From assembly GCA_035041965.1 (NCBI GenBank), contig JAPYMA010000160.1, forward strand, positions 124,001-188,000: DNA of 64,000 nucleotides. Direction: 5' to 3'. Shown piece by piece: positions 14,330 to 27,500 of this stretch. Position 1 is the stretch's first letter, and each line of letters opens with the position of its first letter. Source of the stretch: Anisakis pegreffii. Taxonomy: Eukaryota > Nematoda > Chromadorea > Rhabditida > Anisakidae. A program made the translations under genes and the position numbers. Under the pieces are notes generated by a model that saw only the letters and a list, made by a program, of their open reading frames with translations, had not been told where the DNA came from and made no database searches.

Positions 14330-14537
14330 ATTGTTTCCATTCAGGTCTCTCCCGAATGCCTCGTCTACTCAAAAAGTGTCCTGGACATACTGGGGCCTTA
14401 TCAGAGAGGTTCCGTCAAAAAAGGCTTACCTTTCTTTTGGTGTCGAAGGAGAGCCACGAACCGAGGATCCCCGCCGTGCGGTTGATCATACCATAGTAGG
14501 GATGAAATTCAGCCGCTTCATGCTGATCGATACATGA
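14330..14537 (+). other. GC-richer open segment upstream of the aminopeptidase
   Basis: This stretch is clearly richer in G and C than its surroundings. The plus frame ending at the TGA at 14535-14537 is open and contains SFGVEGEPRTEDPRRAVDHT; the minus strand is partly open as well. It lies about 250 bases upstream of the aminopeptidase start with no in-phase junction to it. I cannot assign a family; it may be a transposon or gene fragment. Confidence 0.3.
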
Positions 14538-14790
14538 GGATCAGTTTTTTAAAATTCATTTCTTTTAATCTCCAGGACTGTTCTGAACGCGTGCAGTTGA
14601 TGCTTAATATAAAATGAACGACGAAATTAGATTTGCGTTGTGAATGTTTGTAGCGAAACATGCATACGTTTCAACAAGCATGATTATTACAAAAACGGTT
14701 GACCTTCTTGCAGATTAGAGTCCGTATTCGTTTACAGAATCGGCCACCACAACCACATTGCCGTTCTTATATGGGAAAATCCCATTGAAG

Positions 14791-17700
14791 ATGGTTCCCG
14801 TGTCATGTCTCTACATTCTCGTCATTCCTTTTATTCTTCGGTGAGCACTTCTTTCGTTTTAGCATGACATTCAAAGTGAAGTTACTGAACAATTGCGGAT
14901 TTGAAACGGTGCAACCTACATCGTTCTACCTAAATATTACGCACATTAACAAGTTCACTCTCAGTCTCTGCTAAGTGATGCTCGTTCTGATTCTTTTGCT
15001 GAAACTCTCCAACCTCATATTCAGTCTTGTCCGAACAGCAAATGATATATGACGAGTGCAAGCCTTAGTTTGTATCGACCGTAGTTCATTGTTAGGTCAT
15101 TAAAGACCTAATATGATGCAGGCGTGCCGTAGCTCAGGATGCCAGTGAATCAAAAACAGAAGCTGTTGTGCCCACAGCTAAGGAACTCCGACTGCCAGAG
15201 ACTTTATCACCGATTTCGTTAGTTTCTTTTGTTTGCTTTATTTTTTTTTTCAAAATTTCGTCCTTATGATACTCTTTTCAAAGAATCCGTTTTCAGATAA
15301 ATTTGCCAGGTTTCTTAAGGTACATGTTAGTGATCGTTTCCGTTGAACAAAACGCATCGCATTAATTTCTAAATTTGATAGTTCACTCGAAATAAATTAC
15401 CTCGCCAAACTATCTAACTTGATGGATTCACAGTCATCTTCTCCAACATCCTTCCCCTTTGATTATGATTCCTGTTAGGAGTCTGTAATGCACCGCACCG
15501 TGAGGCACTCAGATAATGTGGTCTCCCGTGAAAAAATGTCAGGTTCATCATGATTTTACACTTGAAAAGTACACGGGTTCAGAACACTCAAAATCCTGCA
15601 TAGTTCATCTGGTGCATGTGTTACAGATATGATTTAACCATCCGAATCTACTTGAAAGGATTCGTGGAGATAGCGGCTAAGAAGGAATCGACATTCGACG
15701 CTGTTCTAAGAATCAAATTTCGCGTTAACCAAGCAACGGACAAAATTGTTTTGAATGCACTCGATCTTAATCTCAATGAAGACCCGAAAGCGTACAACTT
15801 AACGGGCTTGAATGAAGTGAAAACACCTGAGGTACCTCATAACTGAACATTACTGAACACAGTTGTTACAGACCGAATCAAAAGGTACATCAAAAATTTC
15901 TGTGCCACATTCTTGCATGAAAAGACAAATGGAATTTGCAAAACCTGAAGTGATCCCAGAACAAAGCATCATATTTCAGATTATGAAGGTGACTGTAAAT
16001 GAAACAGTTCAAATGGTGACGTTCACGCTTGATAGTGAGCTTGAGGCGAATCACGAATACGTTCTCGATGTTCGTTAACGTTCACTTAAAATTGATCTTT
16101 TGACATCTAAATTGTCTGAGGAACCTTGACCTGAGCATGCTAGTGATGGTCTCTTGAATCAAGAAATCACGACTGGCTGCCACATGAAGGCATTGTTAGG
16201 CATCAGGGTTGTCAATAGCGCCGACAAGTATCCATATCTCTCCGAAGGAAATATGAACAAAAACGGAAATAAATTAAGAAAAACCTATCCCAACTCGAGA
16301 CTAAACGATCTTTACATCATTTTCAGAATTCATCAATAGCGAAATATTTTTCGTAATTCTTCAGCGCAATGTGCACAACAAACGTTAGCAACGAAACTAG
16401 GAGTGCTAAGAGTTTTTGGTAACATTTAGACTGCTATGGAATATTTGACCAAATGCCTTAATTTTGCAGTCGTACGGAATAATCAAACGTTTCATCTGTT
16501 TCAGTTGCATTACAGTGGTCCAATAAATGACAAGAAACTAGCTGGTCTTTACCTCAGTACATATTCAGACGCGAATGGAAAGCAAAGGTAAGTTGAAAAA
16601 AACGCTTTCCGTGCTATTCGGCGGAACTCGAGTGAATTTCGTCACCAATGAAATTGAATACACGACATTCATACATTGTTTTAGATACATAGCCGTAACA
16701 CAAATGCAGCCAGCCGATGCTCGTCGAATGGTGCCATGCTTTGATGAGCCACAAATGAAAGCTACTTGGAAGATAACCGTATTACATCCCAAGGGAACAA
16801 CCGCGCTATCGAACGGAATTGAGCTGAAGGAAAAAGAGGCAACGTTAGTTTTTTTCGCATTTGTAAGGAGACTTACGCTGTGGTGGACTATATTGTTGTG
16901 ATAGATCGGAAAATCATTATCAAACGGTCGAACATAATGGTGTTAATATATGGAGTGTCTTTCGTGCAAGAACACAGGCTAATTTTTCAGAAAACCTTCA
17001 GGCTTTTTGCAAGTAAAATGATGAATTGTGCCTTTGCCTTTAGACTGGCGATGCCAAATCGGGTGTTTCAATTGTCATACAAAAACCTTGACTTGGAAGT
17101 CAGATTTTATGATTCTTTTGAGAATGAAAATTATCTACTTCATGCAAAGATGTAATCCGAAGCAAGCACGACAAGGCTGAAAGGTAGCTGTGAACATGAA
17201 CTGAAACTGATTTCTTTCAGTGATGATGCTAATTGGGTCTCGACAGAATTTAAAGAAACCTTGAAAATGTCGTCATATCTAGTTGCGTTGACAGTTTCCG
17301 GGCTCGACTTCGTAGAAGGACGAACGAGTGGGGATACGCGGGTGAGTTTTTAATCCTACTCCAGCTATTTGTTAGCAGTGATCCTCAAAGGGACGCGTGT
17401 ACGCTCTAGAACCAGTGTTTATGAAATTGAGCCTGGCTAATTTCAGCACTTTTTTGTATGTTTTACGAAGCGTATTACTTCAAATTTTTAGATTCGCATC
17501 TGGGCACGCAGTGAGGGGATCAATCAGACAGCATATGCCCTTAGCGCAGGGATCAAGGCACTAGAATTTTTCGAACAATTCTATGGTATTAAATACCCAC
17601 TCGAGAAACAAGGTGAAGTTGAAATGTTTGATAGACACGAGGACGATGACAGTTTCTAGAACAGATTACATTTCAAATAGAAGAGCATTTCAGCTGGATG

Positions 17701-20700
17701 ACGAGAAATTATTAGATTAACAACCACCGCATCCATTCTATGAGACCTGAGTTTCAGACATGGTTGCATTGCCGGATTTCTCAGCAGGAGCGATGGAAAA
17801 CTGGGGTCTTATTACCTATCGGGAGAAACTTTTGTTATACGATAGCACTTTATACGCGCAAAGTCAAAAGATGGACGTCGCAAACGTGATAGCACATGAA
17901 CTGGCGCATCAAGTTGGTTGTTGTCTTCGATGCTATTTGATCTTTCGACAAATGAAACTTTTAAGTGAAGTTCATCACGGCATTACTCGAAAACACAAAC
18001 AAACACACGATTGACGTTATTCACATCTTTGATCATGTGTGTAATTTTCAGTGGTTTGGGAACCTTGTCACAATGAAATGGTGGAATGATCTATGGCTCA
18101 ATGAAGGTTTCGCGTCTTTTATGGAGTATTTGGGAACGGACGCAATCAGTGATAACAATTTTAAAATGGTATTCAGTCATTCAGAGCATCCAGAATTATT
18201 TATCAAAATTTATCATTTTCCACTGTGTTCTGCGTTCTTCTCGCTCATTTCGTCTTCAGCACTGAATATTTAGCGATTGTATACGACAAAACATTGTGGG
18301 CACCAATGAATGTGTATTCGTTGTTGCCAAGATGACCAACGCAATACAAGATGATCATAGAATGCTGTTTCAATAGACCGAGCAATTTTACCAACAATGC
18401 ATATTTAGAATGATTTCTTTGCGTATGATGCCATCGAAATTGCTCTTGAGAGGGATGCATACGCCAGTTCACATCCACTTTTCTTCGAAATCGAAAAAGC
18501 CGAAGATTTGGTGTCCGTGTTCGACGGAATAACCTACAAAAAGGTGACTCCATAGTTCTAGAGTATCGTTTTAGTGTCGACCATGCGCGCCCGAATGCAT
18601 TGTGCCGACAGTGTAGCGCAACAATGTTCAATGTAATTTATTCATTTCTTGCTGCCAGCATTACTTATTGTATTTTACAAGGAATGACATCTACTCACTC
18701 AATCGCAGGCATTTCATTTTACAATTGGGTTGGCGTCCCAATGAGGACACTGAAATTTCTCTTTGAAAAATCGCTTGCATGCCCAGAGCATTCGTTTTTG
18801 ACAGCCTCATATGTTTCCATATCACTCCGTCCAAGGGATTTCTAAGATTCCAAGGCACATTTCTGTGATAAGAGAACCTCTGAGACAGATTAAAGGGATC
18901 CTTTTGAAATCGCTACTGGCAAAAGCACATTCCCAGTTGCAGTCAAAGCCGTGGTTGCAGCACGAGATCGTAAGCAGCAAGCGAGCATGCATTGAATTAA
19001 CTCTAAAACTAGGCAATTTCAGGGTGCATCCATAATCCGCATGATCGAGGCAGTAATGGGTGATAATAATTTCAAGAAGGGAGTCGCGGTAGGTTGATTT
19101 GCTCTCGATTGCAGAGATTAAAACATATTTCAGTGGAACATAATGAAATAATAAATCCCAGAATTACCTGAACAAGTATAAATACTCGAATGCCGACCAC
19201 GATAACCTGTGGGAGATGCTCGGCGAAGCTGTGCCCGATACGGTGTTGGACTGGAATGGAAAGAAACTGAACATTGCTAGTTTTGCATCCAAATGGATTG
19301 AACAGGTACAGACAGCACTAACAGCGCTTAACCATCATCAGCTGATGATTGTTCAAACAAGCGAATCAAATTATACTCAGTTGTTTTGTCGATAACTCTG
19401 AACAGTCAAAGTTCTGCCGTATGGTATTTCAGATGGGTTATCCAGTGATCGAAGTCAAAAGACTGAACCGTGGAAGCGTGAAACTATCGCAAAAACGTTT
19501 CAAACTGGACGAAAACGTCATGGAGAAAGCGAAATATCGTAATCCGAAGTACGGGTAAGTCGCTGAAGCCGAAGCGTTCAGTTTTTAGGGCCTCTTTCAT
19601 TCCCTCTTCTGATCAAGTTGAATTTGCAGTTACAAATATGATAGTCCAATTTGGTATGCAAACAGTCAAGGTGAAGAAAAGATGATATGGCTTCACGAAG
19701 GTATGCAGTTAAAAACATTGTAACCGTTTCGGACAAGATAGCCTTGTTTCAAAATTCAGATCGTTTGCATGCTTGATTTAGACATCTCATGGTCAATATT
19801 CAAACCGATGACCTTGAAGAGTGCCATCCCATTCTTTGATTTGCTCCACAACATCGCTATGTTCATAGCAGAAAGCTCTTATCAGATAAGTATGTGAAAG
19901 CAACACGGTTGTACTGCGCTCCTAAGGACTGGTCGGCCACCAAAATGAAAGTTTTTCTCCCAGTGGGTTTACTGAAACGGATTCAAATTTAGATGAGGAG
20001 AAAACAATCAACTTGGATGAAAGTGGACACTTTATCGTGAACAGCGGCACAAGAGGATTCTACCGTGTCAAATACGATACAGAAATATGGGAAGAAATTA
20101 TCAAACAATTGAATAGTGATCATAAAGTAAGCGCTCAAAGAATAGGTTGAAAATTTTGGTGTTTTCTCAGCAGAGGATTATCGCCCACGCGATATTCGCT
20201 CGTCATGTGGTTGCAAAGAGAAATCCGAGCATGTCGCCAATAGACTTATTTCAAACCAATGAAATTCTGTTTCTGATGAACCACTTCCTGCACTCCCTGG
20301 CGTTTGTGACTGTGGGGGAAAAAGTAGTTCGTGGAAACAATTCCGAGCAAATTCTACCTTCGATGTTTAACGTTCAGAAAATCGATCTGCACACTCGTAT
20401 TCGCTTACTTGCGGACGCGTTCGCATTGGCTAAGGTGGATATGATCAACTATGAAATACCGTTGAAAATGAGCAAATACTTGGGCAAGGAAGATGAATTC
20501 GTTGTTTGGGATATGGTGTCGGACAGTCTAAGTGGCATCGTGAAGAAATTCAGTGGTCTCCCGGAGGCGGAAGATGCCAAGGTACGTTCGCTTATTCAGT
20601 TTGAAGATCCAACAAACGATTTTGTGTGGAATAGGGAAAATTGAAGCAAATGTTTGCTTCCGCAATCTTTTGGATCAACGAACTGAATAGTGACTTCTAT

Positions 20701-23219
20701 GCTTTTCATTTTGTATTAGTTGCTTCAGTTTATTGGATATGCCTTGAAGCTACTTCCCATTTCCTATCGTTACTATGCCCATCAGTAGTCTCATTCTCAA
20801 GTTCAGAAAACACGTTTGACGAAGCGTTAACGTATGAAAGGTTCATAGAAATGAACTATCTGAACAAACGATTTTCATTGTTTTAGAAGTCTTGTGACTA
20901 ATGGCTAACAGTTTGCTTAAACAATGCATATTGTCCACCGCTATCGGATTGACTGAACAACGAAGCATTTAGTGTTTAATTTTAGAATTTCATGAAAAGT
21001 ATAACTGCGCCTCTGTATGACAAAATCAACTGGGCAACGTTCGAAACTTCGTATCTGGATGACAAGATGTACAGTCAAAAGTATGTCCCAGTTGTGTATC
21101 TTCACTTAATTTCTTGAAATTTTTGAAAGTCCTTATGCATAGGCTCACAGATCCTGTTCTCTTCGTGGTGCATCACTCCATTGAACACGTCGGCGATACC
21201 GTACACATGGGAACTAGCAAACACAGCTACTAAACAGCAATTGTGTGATCGCACTTCAAAATGAATTTGATAAACGTTCAGCAATTGTGTGGAGCCCCTT
21301 CAAGATAACAGTTTTCCATTAGGTTTACCGTGACGAGTCCAACCTATTCTGATCGGTCTTAATCGGTTCATTTTCCTAGTCACTTATATAACATCATAGC
21401 GATTCCTCTAGTTTTATAAGCATATTTCGCATTATCCAGCGTAATTTCGTTAGCAATGAGTGACAGATGGATATCCCTTCAAACTACACATTGAAACTTT
21501 TCAAAACAACTTGGATTCTTTACAGCGAAATTGAAAAATATATGATAGAACTGGCTTGTGCTGTTGGATATTCAGCTTGTACAAATGATATGGCAACAAT
21601 GTTCAAGAACAAAGTAATGGATGCTTGTCAGGGTGCGATCACGAGTGAATGCGCCAAGTAAGTTTCGCAGTTTTTATCACGTTAACTCGCCGGAGCCTGA
21701 CATTCTGAAACGAGTTAACGACTCATTTGTCACTTTGAATTGTCATATAAAAAATTTTTTGCCGTATCAACAATTTACTAACAATAAGGTAACTGATCAT
21801 CAAGTGAACTTTTTTGCGTGAATGTCTCCAAATACATTGTGCATCACTTGCAGAATTGTGCCCACCATCCGTATCCGAGTGTACTGTGAAGGTGTGAAAA
21901 ATGGTGGTCAGAAAGAATGGGATGCAGTGTTGGAGTGGTACAAAGCTGAGTCAGTAAAAGCTGAGAAGGATCGCCTCCTTTACGCGCTCGGTTGCTCGAA
22001 AGACGTCTCCGTTTTGGAAAAGTGTGTTTATTGCTGCAACCTGTCTTCCCTTAACCGCTATGATGTTTACATCGTTGGCCAAATCAGTCTCTCCGGAAAA
22101 CTATGCACTACACCTTTCGAATTCAGCCAACGTACTATACATTCACATGAGATCAGTTGATCCATCCAGCATCCAATGAGCAACTGTTTTCAGGTTTATT
22201 GACAAGGTTGTAGATCGAAGCCACCCGTTGGTTCGTCTGCAGGATGTGCGAACGGCGTTCTACTATTTAGCATATGAAGACAGCAGTAAAAAGACCTTAT
22301 TCGATTATTTCACGAAAAACTGGAAAAAACTTTACGAAGAGTAATTTCCGCTCTTGTTTGTTAAGCGAACAAGCCTTGCTTATTGATATCTGATTATAAG
22401 AGCCGAATTTCATGCCAAATAACAACTTTTGAGTGGTTGTTAACGGTCCCGTTACGACTTTAAATCCAGTGAAACTTCCATGGGCCTATTTCGAAGCAGT
22501 ATAGACTAATCATAAATGTGAACCAATCGCTCGCGTAGGTATTTCACACAAGAAATTATGGTCCATATTGGATAACATGGTGATGCTGCTAACTCGTTCT
22601 CAAACAGTCTCAAAATGATCATTTCAGCTACAAAGACGAAGAATCTACTTTAAATTCTATAATAGGCTCAGCAGCAAGGGGTGTAGGTGATGATTTCCTA
22701 AAACAGGTAATACTTTGCTCTACGGTTCGACCGTTGTTTATGTTTTCCAATCCAGAAATTTTTCGTAAAGGTAACGATGAATTTTACATGAATTTCAGCT
22801 GAAACAATTCATTTTTCAGTTAGAAGAATTCATGGCTAAAAACAAGGAGGATATCGCCCAACTAGATATCTTCCAGCAGGTACTGGAACAGGCAAACGCG
22901 GACACGGTAATATTTTCCGAGCAATCTCATTTGAATACAAATGTCAACATCCTCCAAATGTATTGTATTATGTGTGCACAGCGTATTTTCCGAGACAGTC
23001 ATATCGTATTCGGATTTCAAGTAATTGAAGTCTTCGCAGCGAATTCCAATCAAATGCGCGGCACTTATCAATTGAGTTCTACGTGAGCTGATCAACTCTG
23101 TCAAAAAAGCGTTTCAACTCATTGTACACCTCCTTAAAAAAGTTCAATTGTAGAAATGGTTGAAGAAAAATCAGAAAACACTCGGCAAATTTTTCAAATC
23201 CGAAAGCAACTCGCAATGA
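14791..23219 (+). CDS. M1-family zinc aminopeptidase (aminopeptidase N type)
   Basis: Removes N-terminal residues from peptides; predicted secreted or ectodomain enzyme of 984 aa. The 24 exons are 14791-14840, 15122-15217, 15627-15831, 15872-16069, 16505-16587, 16685-16843, 17221-17341, 17492-17612, 17758-17912, 18052-18168, 18409-18543, 19023-19088, 19162-19305, 19433-19554, 19630-19700, 19993-20126, 20378-20581, 20986-21080, 21526-21657, 21854-22021, 22194-22340, 22628-22706, 22820-22906, 23154-23219; all phases agree. A hydrophobic N-terminus ending near AVA-QDASE suggests a cleaved signal peptide. The exopeptidase motif GAMEN is at 355-359, the zinc site HELAH at 391-395 with Glu414 exactly 18 residues later (WLNEGF), and PCFDEP upstream. 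The ERAP1-like C-terminal domain is complete. No C-terminal GPI or membrane signal is seen. No lesions; it appears functional. Confidence 0.97.
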
Positions 23220-23332
23220 TCAGTGTCATACACAACAACGATCAGGCGACTGAACCGTTCTCTTCTTGGACTATTTTTTTATTACCTGTGGTTTTTTAAG
23301 TTTGTGGTTTATTCTGGTCTTTTGGGTATAGC

Positions 23333-23338
23333 AATAAA
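23333..23338 (+). terminator. Polyadenylation signal of the aminopeptidase gene
   Basis: AATAAA occurs 114 bases after the aminopeptidase stop codon, a normal spacing for a nematode 3' UTR. Confidence 0.6.
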
Positions 23339-24599
23339 GAACTATGATCGTTGGTATTCCATGTGACATATGAATCTCAATTTGTTGACTGCAATTTTTG
23401 GATTAAGTGCACAAAAAGTAGCTATTGTCTCTCACTCCGTATTCAAGTGATAATCGGGCGTTCAAAGTCAGTCAGCTGAGTCGATTGCGCCAGTCTGTAT
23501 GCTCCTGGAATTGCTTTCGCTAGTTTTGTTACCGTTGCACAACTTTTTTGGATAGAATTTTATTTCGAGTTGGTAAATTTTACTTTGAATTGGCACAATA
23601 TGAAAGAATGATTTAAATGACATGTTAAACAGTTAATTGATCTAGTAATCGATACAAAAATATTTATCTGGTATTAAAGAGTCTAACTGACATCATTATT
23701 AGGTAAAGCATGAAGTATCGTGAATAAATGTGAAAATAAGAAAATATCAGAAAAACATAATTATAACAAATCCAATACTTTGCTTTCATGATGAATTTGG
23801 GGTTATTTCAAGAGATTGCAAACAAATAATTTTTGAGGGTTTCATAATAGACCATGTTTCGGAGTATGTCAAAGAATAGTCATTTCAATTGACAGCTATC
23901 AAAATCTTCAGTCAAATATTCAACGAGCAACAAATTACCGCTCTGGAGTGCATATCTATCAATTAATCGCAACCAAGACACAAATGTTACCCAATCAACT
24001 ATCTTTTGCTACCATAAGAACAATCAAAAGTCAACCATCTTTAAAACTCTGCGTAAACCGTCAGTGTGATATGAATTGCCCATGGAACCAAATTGCTCAT
24101 GTAGACGTTTACGGAAGTGAAATTTCGAACGGATTCAATGCGATAGGATTGAAATTTGGAGTATTAGTACTGTGATATACACTTAATACTAGTGACATTT
24201 AAAAAATAAGAATACTTGTTAAGAGCAATCACGAGTAAACTTGTAATTAATGTAAACGGTTACTACCATCATCTACATTCATTTGCTCAAAAAATGAATT
24301 ATCGCAATATTCGAAATTTTCAATCTTGAACACATCAACAAGCGTTTATTGCTGCTTCACCATTGAGCACTGTTCATTTTGTCAAAAAATTCGCCATTTT
24401 GCAGAATGTCTAAAAGTTCTGGGGCAACACATTGCGAAATGTTGAAAGATTGAGGCCTTAGATAGCCGCGACCAGAACGAAATGTCAAAAATTTTTTGAG
24501 GGTTTTTGCTCAGGGAGGATCTGACAGTGCTGCGTCTAGCAAGTCGTCGCAGTGCTTGAATGAGTAGTGCTGCGGCAACGGTTCGAAACAATCGGGTTG
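23339..24599. other. Convergent intergenic / 3' flanks
   Basis: Space between the 3' ends of the convergent aminopeptidase (+) and transporter (-) genes. Very AT-rich, no motif-bearing open frame and no splice-consistent exon seen. Confidence 0.5.
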
Positions 24600-27500
24600 T
24601 TAAACTGCATTTTCTCTGGTGTTTGCTGCAGTGGATGGTGTACGCTTCTTTCTTCTCCAGATACACTCCTCTGGACCTGGCAAGTGATCTTTGAGAGGTT
24701 TGCCTTTCGTTTCGGGTAGGAACACTTGGAAGTTTATCAAATCCCAGATCGACATCAGTGCCATAGTCAGATAGGGTAACGGCAACCATATTTCACCCTG
24801 AAAATGCGTAATGCATTTCGTAATTTACTTGTTTCGTATGCATAGTCAACATTTATCTCATGATAGTTTCGTAATGCTTTTGTGGTCCAATCGTCATTTT
24901 GTTCCATACAAAAACTTGAATAATTTTTCTCGTGAGCAATTGACTTGTTTACGGCGTAGCGTTTTGATGATAACAAGAATTTCAGTCGATGAGCACCTAC
25001 CAAAAAGAACAGTTGAGGCGAGATGGAGTTTCCAATTCGACTGAGAATACCCATAGTGGACGTAGCGATGTTACGGATTGCCGTCGGATACAGCTCTACC
25101 ATGGCGAGTGTTTTGGTTAGGTACAACTGAGCGCACATTGCAGCCGCTGCTAATGCACCATAACGAATCAGGAAATCGAATTGTTTCAAATCTGAAATAC
25201 AATAAATATCTTACTGGAAATGCCCAGAATGATTTCGGTTGTTTTCGTTTTGTAAGGATATGGAATTTTTTGGCATCAAGCATTTCACGTTCACTGTTCA
25301 GTTAATTTGAAGATTGCAGTAACCTACAGTAATTCAATCCTGCTGTTGCAGCTCTGCATCAACATTGCAACTTTAGATTAATATTTTATGCCAAACTTTA
25401 CAGCCGATTTCAAACGAATGGTATCTTCAGATTCGTGGCTACTGCATAGAACAAATTCCTCTCATGAATTGAAAGTTCTCGGATTCAGCTAGAATTATTC
25501 CCTTGGGAGCCAGGAAGGAATCCATTTGGAATTTCTTGCTTGCGATTGTCCGCCAAGAGATTGAATCAGTCACCATCTCTATGGTGTGATCAAATTAAGA
25601 CACATCCTTCAACATGATATTGTTGAGGTGCAGTGAGGAGCGTAGAGGCGCTTACCGAGTGCCATTACAATGAAATTGATAACGATACACACAGCGATGA
25701 ATCCAACTGAGATGAAGTGCAACACTTTTCTCCCAACCGATGGAATGAAGAAATCGATAGCACCTGCGCCGATGTTCAGCATCCATCTGAAGGCGCCGAA
25801 GAATATCGAATTGATGTAGATCGATCCGGACAAACTCTCCATATTGAACAGTAATCCATAGTTGATAACACTGGTGATGAACCTGGAAAAAAAATTTGTC
25901 CACTGAATTGTTCACATACGGACTCAAAGCTTACGGAAATGTGGCGCATAATTTCAGCGAAAAAACATTGGTCGAGAATGCGGAATATTAATACGAAATC
26001 GTCACTACTCTGAAATGCGATTTTGGCCGGTGAAAATGACTTGTCGCTTACATTCCCAAGCCAATGACACACGAATACGTGAGCAGTTGCCAGGTATAGA
26101 AGAGATGATATGGATAGTGTTGTTGCTTGTTTTCCTTCTCACTTGCGACACGCTAAAATTTTCATGTGCCATTGAATAATCGGCCGAAAATATGTAGCAC
26201 TCGAAATGAATGCATTTATGCTTGTTGCCGCAAGAATATCTATCGTGAACGAATTCACTTTAAATTCATCTGTACGTATTCCATGCATTCAATTACTTGT
26301 TTGCGAATGAAGCATATGTCAACTGTTCCATCTTATTTTGCTACACTTCACCAGTGGATGTAAATGAATGCAGTTAATTGGAAAATAGTTATAAGCCGGA
26401 TCATAGCCTGGCTCAGGCTCACAACATTAATGATATTGGTACACCACTCGGTTTCAAGTGAAACTTTCCTCCGCGAACGGGAATCGAACCCGCGTCGTAC
26501 CAATTACCGGCTGGAGCTCCAGCTCTGAGCTACCGCGGAGACCGTTGTACCAATATCATGAATGCAACTATTAATCAACCAATTACCGAGCTAGTGCATC
26601 AAGGGCACAATGTGTATCAACGTCGTTGATGCTGTCGAGCCTAAGCTAGGCTATGATTTCATTTATTATATCACTCAATAAGTTTTTCTTGTGAATTTGA
26701 CTAAAAAATTGGCCGAAAGAAAATCTTACTGTGGATTCTCGTAGCATTTCTTCCAGCTCCATTTCTGTTTTCGGATCTTCAACTTTTTTTCCACGGATGC
26801 GTCTCAACGCTTTTCTCAACTCGTCTGCTTTACCCTTTTGGAATAACCATCGGGGACTTTCCAGCGAGAAGCTGTAATTGTTATTGGAATAACGTTCATT
26901 CTAGTCCGCACTCAACTTCCTATTGGGTAGAATTGATATGGCCCTTTAAAATATACAGTGATGTGCTGAAGTGGAGAAATAATCGATCACTCCCCAACTG
27001 GAATAATGGTCACGTCTTGATTACAAGAAGATATACAGAGGCAGAAATGAGCGAGCGCAATTCATCTTCGGTTTGTTCCGAGTTTCAGTATGCATCAGCT
27101 CGATGTGTAAGCGATGAATTTTCAAACTGACTAGACAAGAGGAATGGCCGGTAGCGAGACGACACTGACTGCACGAGCGAAAGTTCTCCAATCGTGCGAG
27201 TAATACGCTACCACTGCCATGATCATGAAGTTCGGCGAGAATGTTGTGATGGTTGATATCCATAAACGATGCAGTTTCGGTGTCACCTCCATATTGTAGA
27301 CCATGATCACACTATAATTAATCATTATCGGAATCATGCCCCGGCAAACCTGGGAAGACGGTTAGCTGGAAGATCGCAATCCACCTATTGCTAATATGAA
27401 CGTATTGATTGCTCTATAGTGATCAATTTGTATGAATGAGCGCAACTGCGCTATCGAATTGAGATAGATCGGTGAAGATGGCTATACCTCCTCAGGAAAG

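Noticed and set aside
18245..18631. 128-codon minus-strand frame
   Set aside because: It is the antisense shadow of aminopeptidase exon 11 and its flanking introns.
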